A stretch of 14,954 nucleotides of DNA. Source: DASTHV01 sp035718045 (GTDB taxonomy: Bacteria > Patescibacteriota > Saccharimonadia > Saccharimonadales > UBA10212). Position 1 is the first letter of the stretch. Every line of letters begins with the position of its first letter. The stretch covers positions 1 to 14,954 of the forward strand of contig DASTHV010000032.1 of the NCBI GenBank assembly GCA_035718045.1. Direction: 5' to 3'. The position numbers and the translations under genes were made by a program. Positions 1 through 4,967 of the stretch are shown piece by piece. The notes beneath the pieces are model-generated. The model did not search any database, was not told the DNA's origin, and worked only from the letters and a program-made list of their open reading frames with translations.

Positions 1-1
1 C

Positions 2-106
2 TATAGCCCCCTGTATATACTGCTTAGCTTATTAGTGACTACATTAATGATTTACGTCTTTGGATTTCTGCTAAAGATTATTGTTCATCTCTGGGAACTG
101 CTGTAG
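2..106 (+). CDS. C-terminal fragment of a membrane protein (5' end outside window)
   Basis: An open frame enters from the left edge and stops at TAG 104-106, giving 34 residues. They are almost wholly hydrophobic (begins YSPLYILLSLLVTTL, ends IVHLWELL) and read as one transmembrane helix followed by an amphipathic tail. Nothing in this short piece identifies a family. It could be a chance hydrophobic frame, but the run of Leu/Ile/Val/Phe codons and the stop just before a good promoter support a real gene end. Confidence 0.45.
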   Translation, partial: YSPLYILLSLLVTTLMIYVFGFLLKIIVHLWELL

Positions 107-113
107 CCAGCCC

Positions 114-142
114 TTGCTAAATTAGTAAAAACTTGTTATAGT
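114..142 (+). promoter_or_regulatory. Sigma-70-type promoter giving a leaderless transcript
   Basis: TTGCTA at 114-119 and TATAGT at 137-142 are separated by 17 bp. The ATG of the next gene begins 7 nt after the -10 box, so the transcript should start at or next to the start codon. There is no Shine-Dalgarno sequence. Confidence 0.6.
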
Positions 143-149
143 ATTTAAT

Positions 150-1508
150 ATGTCTTTACCTCCAGACAGAGAGAGAAGCAACTACTCTGCTCTATTCACT
201 ATAGGCGCTGCTGCTGAGTCCCGAGTCTTGAACCCCAAAGAGGCGCAAAGAGAAATGGCCCAGACCGCCCTGGAAAGCCTTGTTAGAAAACAGGCTATAG
301 AGTCCCCCTATCTAGCCATAAGAGGTTTGACTAGATATATTGCCATAACGCTCTTTAATGAATTAGACACTAACCTTAATCCTCTTACCCATCATCCAGG
401 CGGTCTCCTGGGCTTGGCACGGATGGATGAAACTGGTCTGGCATCAATAGTTCGTGATCCCATTTTAATTCGAACGGATAGTGAGGCTGATGTAGATATA
501 TCGTTGGAGGAAAGCGAACCTGGCGCAGGACGTTTTGACCTCGAAGTCAGACGAGGGCCAGGACTTGAAGAAGATCCCCTTACTTTTTCCAAAAATCTTC
601 ATAGCGCGTTTGACGTCATAATGCGGCAAATAGATTTAAGGCGTGCGTCTTCTTACTCGCAACAGCTTATTGAAGGACGTACCGAGAACGACACTGCCAT
701 CATGCCCCTACGGCGTTTGATGGCGAAAAATCGATTAGCTGTCATCCCGCAAATTGAGGCGCGCCGACGGAAAGAACCGGAGCAATACTATGAGGATTTA
801 CTGGAAATTAAACTATTAGCTACGGTTTTGGGAATCGAGGAGCTGGATGAAGTTGATAATCGGGAACTGGTTGACTTTTGGCGTAGCCGGGATCGCAGTC
901 AAGCTGATGTCATCAAACTATTCTTTTATATAACAGATAGGAAAAAACAGGTTTCGGCGGCTGAAAATCCCTTTCATCGCTATACAGCTGATAATCTAAT
1001 CCGCTACGGCATAAAAAAGAGTGAATCGGTCAAACTCACCAAAGAGGTTGAAGACGGAGCAAAAGATGTCCTCACTCGTGTAATACGAATAAACCCCCAA
1101 AAGGCCACCCAATTTTTTGGTCCAAAAGAAAGCGAACTTAACAAACTAAAAATGCTTTATATTGCTTGGCTTGCGAGGTACGGAGAACTGGTTGATGTTA
1201 GGCGCGGAGCGATCAAGGTTTTTGGGACCAAATTTGAGACAAATCACGATCGAATCTCGGCTATGCAAGATGTCTACAAAGTAGCTATTAATAATATTGA
1301 GGAGGAGGCCAATAGGCATAAAAAAATAAACTCTTCGGATAGCTGGGGCACTTTTGGGGTTGTGGACTACGACCTGAGCATACCAGAGGAGTTAGATGAG
1401 TATAATAAAAAACTCAACTTTTACCGAACGGCCTGGCTTTTAGGAAAGTATCTATTCACGAGCGAAAAAATCGACGAAGCGATGCATCAAGCAGAAAAAG
1501 TCTTCTAA
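150..1508 (+). CDS. Hypothetical 452-residue soluble protein
   Basis: I do not recognise this protein. It has no signal peptide or membrane helix, is rich in charged residues, and the predicted composition is mostly helical, with several Arg/Lys/Glu-rich stretches. An acidic segment lies near residues 110-145 (DVDISLEESEPG) and the C-terminal third is helix-like, ending in EAMHQAEKVF. No nucleotide-binding P-loop, zinc cluster or catalytic signature is visible. The ATG at 150 is supported by a promoter whose -10 box ends 7 nt upstream, implying a leaderless message. The gene appears to be a single-gene unit: the next good gene starts more than 500 nt later and a terminator lies at 1658-1695. 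It uses more A/T-ending codons than the metG-atp genes. A lineage-specific protein is the most likely reading, with function unknown. Confidence 0.8.
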   Translation: MSLPPDRERSNYSALFTIGAAAESRVLNPKEAQREMAQTALESLVRKQAIESPYLAIRGLTRYIAITLFNELDTNLNPLTHHPGGLLGLARMDETGLASIVRDPILIRTDSEADVDISLEESEPGAGRFDLEVRRGPGLEEDPLTFSKNLHSAFDVIMRQIDLRRASSYSQQLIEGRTENDTAIMPLRRLMAKNRLAVIPQIEARRRKEPEQYYEDLLEIKLLATVLGIEELDEVDNRELVDFWRSRDRSQADVIKLFFYITDRKKQVSAAENPFHRYTADNLIRYGIKKSESVKLTKEVEDGAKDVLTRVIRINPQKATQFFGPKESELNKLKMLYIAWLARYGELVDVRRGAIKVFGTKFETNHDRISAMQDVYKVAINNIEEEANRHKKINSSDSWGTFGVVDYDLSIPEELDEYNKKLNFYRTAWLLGKYLFTSEKIDEAMHQAEKVF

Positions 1509-1548
1509 AATCATTGCTTTTATTATTATCGGGGTGTATAACAGATAA

Positions 1549-1695
1549 CATTGTGCGTAAACATATGGTTACAAACTGGAATATCCGCCTCTTTATTATT
1601 AAGAGCGCTGATGCTGTAGTTTGGTAACCCCGCGCATTTAGAAAAAAAGAATAAATCAAACCGGACTGCAGCAGCAAAAGCAGTCCGGTTTTTTT
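1549..1695 (+). ncRNA. Candidate small structured RNA (or mini-gene) ending at an intrinsic terminator
   Basis: TTGCTT at 1514-1519 and TATAAC at 1537-1542 are spaced by 17 bp, predicting a start near 1549. Downstream, GGTTACAAACT (1567-1577) pairs with AGTTTGGTAACC (1618-1629) with one bulged base. Inside it CTCTT and AAGAG form a second stem around TATTATT. The region ends in the terminator at 1658-1695. An alternative is a tiny protein: GTG at 1553 or ATG at 1565 opens a frame to TAA 1625-1627 (20-24 residues, MVTNWNIRLFIIKSADAVVW from the ATG). I cannot tell the two apart, and no known RNA family is recognised. Confidence 0.35.
1658..1695 (+). terminator. Intrinsic terminator
   Basis: AAACCGGACTGC (1658-1669) and GCAGTCCGGTTT (1680-1691) form a perfect 12-bp stem with a 10-nt loop, followed by an uninterrupted T run to 1695. 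It would end transcription of the candidate RNA at 1549 and/or of the gene at 150-1508. Confidence 0.85.
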
Positions 1696-1715
1696 GTTCG
1701 CACCTTCCGCGCCGT

Positions 1716-1753
1716 ACTTTCAAAAAACAAGCAAAACTTGCTCTTTTGAAAGT
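1716..1753 (+). repeat. Hairpin preceding dispersed repeat copy A
   Basis: ACTTTCAAAA (1716-1725) pairs with TTTTGAAAGT (1744-1753), and AGCAA/TTGCT extends the stem inside. It sits immediately 5' of the 92-nt repeat. Hairpins of unrelated sequence occupy the same place before the other two copies. Confidence 0.6.
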
Positions 1754-1759
1754 GCTCTT

Positions 1760-1851
1760 GGCGAATCGCGGCGTTGCAGGCTGCGGTACTCGCTCGAAGT
1801 ATGTTAAATACATCTCGCTGCGTGCCTCGCCTGCGCCCTGTGCTTCATCCA
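1760..1851 (+). repeat. Dispersed 92-nt intergenic repeat, copy A
   Basis: Aligns without gaps to 4232-4323 and 14628-14719. The most conserved part is GTATGTTAAATACA at 1799-1812, a near-palindrome. Upstream it shares the GGCRMAT and GCGT motifs, downstream the CTC, TCGCC and CATCC motifs. On the minus strand, one frame is open in all three copies; here it reads GEARSEMYLTYFE. Copy A is the most diverged. It lies between the end of one transcription unit and the GC-rich island. Confidence 0.7.
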
Positions 1852-1890
1852 AGTGCGAGACTTGCGATATAAAAATGAATTTGCGACCTG

Positions 1891-1936
1891 GCCGCTAGGC
1901 TTTATACAAAGCACCAAAGTAAAAAAGCCTAGCGGC
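1891..1936. repeat. 13-bp perfect inverted repeat
   Basis: GCCGCTAGGCTTT (1891-1903) and AAAGCCTAGCGGC (1924-1936) are exact reverse complements around a 20-nt loop. No T run follows on either strand, so it is not a classical terminator. Together with the hairpin at 1994-2013 it is the main structure in the 195 nt before the gene at 2047. Confidence 0.6.
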
Positions 1937-1993
1937 GGGGCGGCAAAGACTCTACGGCCTTGGTCGTGGACAGCCAACCCAAGCACATCGCTT

Positions 1994-2013
1994 CGATACC
2001 CCCCAAGGTATCG
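1994..2013. repeat. Small hairpin upstream of the 53-residue gene
   Basis: CGATACC and GGTATCG form a 7-bp stem around CCCCAA. It lies about 30 nt before the start codon at 2047 and could be a 5' leader structure. Role unknown. Confidence 0.45.
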
Positions 2014-2046
2014 CGGCAAACAACCAAACACGGGAGAGGGGGTTTG

Positions 2047-2208
2047 ATGCCCAAGCGTAAAGACCCACGAGTAACCGAGGCGGCAAAGCTGCGTCTCAAC
2101 CGGCAGCATTCGCAATACCAGCAGGTATGCGGCACGCTGCTGGCGCAGTACAAGCCGACTCGGCTCTCGCGGCTGATCCGCGACGAGGAACTGCGGCTGC
2201 AGAACTGA
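2047..2208 (+). CDS. Small basic hypothetical protein, 53 residues
   Basis: The protein begins MPKRKDPRVTEAAKLRLNRQ and ends LIRDEELRLQN. It is highly charged, basic at the N-terminus, rich in Gln/Arg/Leu, and probably helical. No known family is recognised; a small nucleic-acid-binding protein is only a guess from composition. A purine-rich GGGAGAGGGGG run just upstream of the ATG is a strong Shine-Dalgarno site, unlike the apparently leaderless genes elsewhere in the window. The frame uses G/C-ending codons heavily and no TTA or TTG leucine, matching the next gene (23 nt downstream) and differing from the rest of the window. The two probably form a small operon ending at the terminator at 2527-2562. 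Confidence 0.6.
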   Translation: MPKRKDPRVTEAAKLRLNRQHSQYQQVCGTLLAQYKPTRLSRLIRDEELRLQN

Positions 2209-2231
2209 CCATCCAACCGGAAGGACGCGAC

Positions 2232-2516
2232 ATGTGCACATGTAAGACCGTAACCCTCGAGAGCCTTGACGGCGCTCGGCTGGAAATCGGCGCCGCGCTC
2301 GCAAGCGGTGACGTGGGGATGGCTCTGGCCGTCTCGCAGTGCCTTTGGGGGCTTTGCCGGAATGCGGACGAGCACCGCGTTCGCCTCGACGAGGTCCTCG
2401 TTCTCGCTGGCAACTTTCACGAGCACCTCTCGCTCGAGGATCGCTCGCAGCTCGCCGAAGGCCTCAGCGAGATCAAGCTTGAAGCGACGAAGGAGTGCCT
2501 TCTCGCGGTCGCCTAG
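2232..2516 (+). CDS. Small acidic hypothetical protein, 94 residues
   Basis: The protein begins MCTCKTVTLESLDGARLEIG and ends EATKECLLAVA. It has a CxC motif at residues 2-4, two further Cys close together in QCLWGLC and one near the C-terminus, and is otherwise acidic and helical. No family is recognised. The CxC plus CxxxC arrangement could bind metal or be redox active, which is speculation. GGAAGG about 8 nt before the ATG is a good Shine-Dalgarno site. Leucine codons are CTC, CTT or CTG with no TTA/TTG, and third positions are mostly G or C, unlike the neighbouring genes. A strong terminator starts 10 nt after the stop. The start at 2127 in the same frame is less likely because it overlaps the previous gene and lacks the ribosome site. 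Confidence 0.65.
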   Translation: MCTCKTVTLESLDGARLEIGAALASGDVGMALAVSQCLWGLCRNADEHRVRLDEVLVLAGNFHEHLSLEDRSQLAEGLSEIKLEATKECLLAVA

Positions 2517-2526
2517 ATCTGTCTGC

Positions 2527-2562
2527 AAAGGCAGCCGCGGCTTCGTTGCCGCGGCTGCCTTT
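2527..2562 (+). terminator. Intrinsic terminator with TTCG-type loop
   Basis: GGCAGCCGCGGC (2530-2541) and GCCGCGGCTGCC (2548-2559) form a perfect stem around TTCGTT. AAA before and TTT after extend the pairing to 15 bp. It closes the two-gene GC-rich island. Confidence 0.85.
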
Positions 2563-2592
2563 CACGGCTCCTCCCTCTCCCAAACTCAAATT

Positions 2593-2601
2593 TGATATGC
2601 T
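2593..2601 (+). promoter_or_regulatory. Extended -10 promoter for the small membrane protein
   Basis: TGATATGCT has the extended -10 form TGnTATnnT. The hexamer TATGCT (2596-2601) ends 6 nt before the ATG at 2608, so a leaderless transcript is predicted. No good -35 box is visible. Confidence 0.5.
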
Positions 2602-2607
2602 TAGTTT

Positions 2608-2778
2608 ATGAAAATGCTGATATACGGCAGTGTGCTTATTTTCAGCACAATTGGCGGATACATTCCTAGCTTATGGCATGCCGGCTTCCTTTCGTTTAGT
2701 GGTATTATTGGCGGAATTTTAGGTACCGTGGTTGGAATTTGGGCGGCAATTAAACTCAACAATTATATCGGCATATAA
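2608..2778 (+). CDS. 56-residue two-helix membrane protein
   Basis: ATG 2608 to TAA 2776-2778 encodes MKMLIYGSVLIFSTIGGYIP, then a short polar turn, then a glycine-rich second helix (GIIGGILGTVVGIWAAIKL) ending NNYIGI. It has two transmembrane segments with a GG-containing helix of the glycine-zipper type. Small proteins of this shape are common in bacterial membranes, but no function can be assigned. Codon use (ATA, TTA, GGA present) matches the native genes rather than the GC-rich island just upstream. The start is supported by an extended -10 box 6 nt upstream. A very long hairpin begins 8 nt after the stop. Confidence 0.6.
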   Translation: MKMLIYGSVLIFSTIGGYIPSLWHAGFLSFSGIIGGILGTVVGIWAAIKLNNYIGI

Positions 2779-2785
2779 ACCAAAG

Positions 2786-2856
2786 TAAGAATCCCCGCAC
2801 CGCTGCCCTGCCAGCCAGCACGGCCGGCTGCACCGGCAGCGGTGCGGGGATTCTTA
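2786..2856. terminator. Perfect 22-bp inverted repeat, probable bidirectional terminator
   Basis: The arms 2786-2807 and 2835-2856 are exact reverse complements over 22 bp (outer part TAAGAATCCCC, inner part GCACCGCTGCC). The 27-nt loop contains a further CAGCC/GGCTG stem at 2812-2816 and 2826-2830. The outer ends are A/T-rich on both sides but without a long T run. It separates the small membrane protein gene from the trehalase-family gene. Confidence 0.6.
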
Positions 2857-2886
2857 TTGACGTAAGCGGTAACTAAGCGATACGCT
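2857..2886 (+). promoter_or_regulatory. Possible promoter for the GH37 gene
   Basis: TTGACG (2857-2862) is a good -35 box. TACGCT (2881-2886) is a weak -10 box after an 18-bp spacer. The ATG at 2896 follows 9 nt later, leaving almost no leader. Confidence 0.4.
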
Positions 2887-2895
2887 GGATAAACA

Positions 2896-4191
2896 ATGGT
2901 GCTGCCAACATCAAAACGCCTAACATCCCGCATACCCCGCGGTATTGCCGTTTTAAAGAGAAATCGCTACGGTGAGCTTAAACCGGCCGATGTTCAGGAG
3001 GCCCGCAAATACATCGACGAGTATTGGCAAAGACTGACTCGGTTTCATCCAAAGGACGATGAAAGTCTGCTGGGGTTGCCTAATTCATATCTTGTGCCGG
3101 CTTTTGAGCAAGGCCATGAGTTCGACTTTAACGAGCTTTATTATTGGGACAGTTTTTTTATGGTCCAGGGTATGCTTGACGCCGAACATAAAGATTTGGT
3201 GTTAGGAATACTGGAGAATTTATTTTTCATGTATGAGCGCTTTAAGGTTATCCCCAATGCCTCGCGCACCTATCTGATGGGCCGTTCCCAGCCGCCATTT
3301 TTAACGAGTTTTATTTTAGACGTCTATAAAACCTACAAGATGGACAAGAAGTGGTTGAAGCGGGCTGTTAAAGTTGCCCAGGCCGAATACAATACCGTGT
3401 GGATGGGTAGCGCCAAACCGGCCGCCCGCCTAGTTTATGATGATCTCAGCCGCTATTACGACATCAATTATCTAAACGACTTGGCCGAAACTGAGAGCGG
3501 TTGGGATTATACGCCGCGGTTCAACCACAAATGCCTTAATTATCTGCCGATTGACCTAAACAGCCTGCTATATAAGTATGAGCGCGATTTTGCCTACGCA
3601 GAGCGCCTGCTGGATAACGAAGCAGCCGCCAGCCGATGGGATGCGGCCGCCCACAAACGCCGTCTATCCGTTAATAAGTTGATGTGGAGCGAGCTAAAAG
3701 GGCTTTTTTATGACTACAACTACATTAAAAAGCACCGCGGCAGCGTAGCTTCGTTGGCATCATATTATCCGCTATGGGCCGGTATGGTCGATGAAAAGCA
3801 GGCCGACCGTTTGGTCAAGTCGCTAAAGCGCTTTGAGCAAAAAGGCGGCTTGGCAACTACGGACGCTCCACAAGTCACGGATCTTGTACCAGGTTCCTTG
3901 CCGATGCAATGGGCCTACCCCAACGGCTGGGCGCCGTTGCATTTTTTGGTGGTGAAGGGTCTGCAAAAGTACGGTTATCATCAAGACGCTCGTCGAATTG
4001 CCATGAAATGGCTCAAAACTAATTTGGAGTGGTTTAACAAAAACGGCGTGTTTCTGGAAAAATATAATGTGGTGCAGCCCGGTCGGCCGCCGGCTCGCGG
4101 CGTTTATCCGTCGCAGACCGGGTTTGGCTGGACTAACGCCGTTTTCGAACGCTTCTGCCGCGAATTCGTTGACACAAACGTACCGCGTTAG
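2896..4191 (+). CDS. Trehalase-family (GH37) glycoside hydrolase, cytoplasmic
   Basis: GH37 enzymes cleave alpha,alpha-trehalose into two glucoses with an (alpha/alpha)6 barrel. Family landmarks appear in order: FDFNELYYWDSFF near residues 76-88 (first trehalase signature region), GRSQPPF near 129-135, ESGWDYTPRF at 200-209 containing the expected acid Asp204, QWAYPNGWAP at 338-347 (second signature), LEKYNV with the expected base Glu388, and TGFGWTNAVF near 408-417. At 431 residues it is shorter than periplasmic enzymes and has no signal peptide. Two usually acidic positions differ: QWD is QWA (Ala340), and the glycine-rich loop ending in EYP is RPPARGVYP (Val403). Catalytic residues remain, so an active enzyme with altered substrate preference is plausible. 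It stands alone between a long hairpin and a dispersed repeat. Confidence 0.85.
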   Translation: MVLPTSKRLTSRIPRGIAVLKRNRYGELKPADVQEARKYIDEYWQRLTRFHPKDDESLLGLPNSYLVPAFEQGHEFDFNELYYWDSFFMVQGMLDAEHKDLVLGILENLFFMYERFKVIPNASRTYLMGRSQPPFLTSFILDVYKTYKMDKKWLKRAVKVAQAEYNTVWMGSAKPAARLVYDDLSRYYDINYLNDLAETESGWDYTPRFNHKCLNYLPIDLNSLLYKYERDFAYAERLLDNEAAASRWDAAAHKRRLSVNKLMWSELKGLFYDYNYIKKHRGSVASLASYYPLWAGMVDEKQADRLVKSLKRFEQKGGLATTDAPQVTDLVPGSLPMQWAYPNGWAPLHFLVVKGLQKYGYHQDARRIAMKWLKTNLEWFNKNGVFLEKYNVVQPGRPPARGVYPSQTGFGWTNAVFERFCREFVDTNVPR

Positions 4192-4231
4192 CCTTCCAGC
4201 CGGCAGAGCCGCCTGTGCGGCTAGCGCTTCC

Positions 4232-4323
4232 GGCGCATTACTGCGTCAGCGGCTCCAGTACTTCTTCACAGTATGTCAAATACAGCTCAGTCCGTGCTTC
4301 GCCGCTTCCTTGTACTGCATCCG
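4232..4323 (+). repeat. Dispersed 92-nt intergenic repeat, copy B
   Basis: Gap-free match to 1760-1851 and 14628-14719, with GTATGTCAAATACA at 4271-4284. It follows a small hairpin (AGCCGC/GCGGCT, 4207-4222) and is followed by another (GACAC/GTGTC, 4324-4337), so it fills the 162 nt between the GH37 gene and the tRNA. The minus-strand frame shared by the copies reads GEARTELYLTYCEE and then stops at TAA after PLTQ. Confidence 0.75.
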
Positions 4324-4336
4324 GACACGTTTGTGT

Positions 4337-4342
4337 CATAAT
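4337..4342 (+). promoter_or_regulatory. Possible -10 box for the tRNA gene
   Basis: CATAAT lies 11 nt before the mature tRNA 5' end. No convincing -35 box is seen at the expected distance. Confidence 0.3.
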
Positions 4343-4353
4343 TTTGTATGTCT

Positions 4354-4430
4354 GGGCAATTAGTTCAGTTGGCTAGAACGCAGCATTCACATTGCTGAGG
4401 TCGCAGGTTCGAGTCCTGCATTGCCCACCA
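4354..4430 (+). tRNA. tRNA-Val (anticodon CAC), CCA encoded
   Basis: A complete 77-nt cloverleaf. The acceptor stem GGGCAAT pairs with ATTGCCC, followed by discriminator A and an encoded CCA. The D arm has GTTC/GAAC. The anticodon stem CAGCA/TGCTG closes the loop TTCACAT, giving anticodon CAC, which reads GTG. The variable loop is AGGTC, and the T arm is GCAGG-TTCGAGT-CCTGC. Valine with discriminator A is normal. The NUDIX gene begins 6 nt after the CCA, so tRNA and mRNA are likely co-transcribed. Confidence 0.97.
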
Positions 4431-4436
4431 TAGATT

Positions 4437-4952
4437 ATGAAGAAGCACAGTGCGGGAGTAGTTGTTTATAGGATTAAAGCCGGACAACCGGAGGTGCTGT
4501 TGGCGCATATGGGCGCGCCCTGGTGGGCTAAGAAAGATATCGGTGCCTGGACGATTCCAAAGGGCGGTATCGAAGATAATGAGGAGCCGATGCAGGCTGC
4601 CAAACGAGAGTTCACCGAAGAGCTGGGCCTGCCGGTACCGGACGGTGACTTTATCGATTTAGGGTCTGTCGAGCAGCACAACAATAAAACCGTCCAGGCT
4701 TGGGCGATTGAAGCCGACCCGGATATCAGCGATATTAAAAGTAATACGTTTAAAACCGAATGGCCGCCACGTTCCGGCAGAGCTCAGGAGTTTCCGGAGG
4801 TCGATGGAGCCGCTTGGTTCAGCTTGACGCAGGCGGCCCAAAAGACAGTCAAAGGCCAGGCCGGCTTATTCGAAGCCTTGGCCAACAAACTTAACATACC
4901 TTTTGGCGCCGAGAAAATTCCCGACGAGCCCCAGCAGGGCAGCTTGTTTTAG
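4437..4952 (+). CDS. NUDIX hydrolase
   Basis: A 171-residue nucleoside-diphosphate-linked hydrolase. The Nudix box GX5EX7REUXEEXGU is complete at about residues 43-65 (GGIEDNEEPM..REFTEELGLP), with the metal-binding REFTEE. The N-terminus SAGVVVYR, the segment PWWAKKDIGAWTIPKGG before the box, and the later SNTFKTEWPPRSGRAQEFPE and AAWFSL place it in a subgroup of housekeeping-type NUDIX proteins seen in many bacteria. The substrate is unknown; a dinucleoside polyphosphate or damaged nucleotide is a family-based guess. The ATG lies 6 nt after the tRNA CCA, leaving no room for a Shine-Dalgarno site, so the message is probably released by tRNA 3' processing and translated with almost no leader. 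The metG start follows 15 nt after the stop. Confidence 0.93.
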   Translation: MKKHSAGVVVYRIKAGQPEVLLAHMGAPWWAKKDIGAWTIPKGGIEDNEEPMQAAKREFTEELGLPVPDGDFIDLGSVEQHNNKTVQAWAIEADPDISDIKSNTFKTEWPPRSGRAQEFPEVDGAAWFSLTQAAQKTVKGQAGLFEALANKLNIPFGAEKIPDEPQQGSLF

Positions 4953-4954
4953 GT

Positions 4955-4960
4955 TACAAT
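4955..4960 (+). promoter_or_regulatory. -10 box of a leaderless metG promoter
   Basis: TACAAT ends 7 nt before the metG ATG at 4968, so transcription should start at the start codon. No clear -35 element is seen; upstream is the 3' end of the NUDIX gene. Confidence 0.5.
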
Positions 4961-4967
4961 TAGACGA

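Noticed and set aside
1135..1158. Possible third copy of the tatD/iscS palindrome (ACTTAACAA and peptide ELNKLKML)
   Set aside because: Only 9 nt match and the second arm is absent, so it is not a palindrome. Chance similarity is sufficient.
1514..1627. Tiny lipoprotein: a TTG-started frame giving LLLLLSGC, which resembles a lipobox
   Set aside because: The frame overlaps the promoter-like boxes, has no ribosome site and too short a mature part. Kept only as an alternative within the candidate RNA entry.
1853..2047. Plus-strand frame of 64 residues starting at GTG
   Set aside because: It runs straight through two perfect hairpins, has odd composition and no start signal; non-coding structure explains the region better.
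1804..2304. Second minus-strand frame ending in the 92-nt repeat
   Set aside because: Low-complexity translation overlapping two better plus-strand genes; no start signal.
1929..2528. Long minus-strand frame across the GC-rich island
   Set aside because: It needs a TTG start inside a terminator stem and has no ribosome site. The plus-strand genes have Shine-Dalgarno sites, coherent codon use and a terminator. The minus frame is a by-product of high GC.
4100..4110. Trehalase catalytic base lost (EYP to VYP)
   Set aside because: By counting along recalled E. coli TreA, the base Glu496 falls in EKYD, which is present here as LEKYN. The changed residue is a nearby pocket position.
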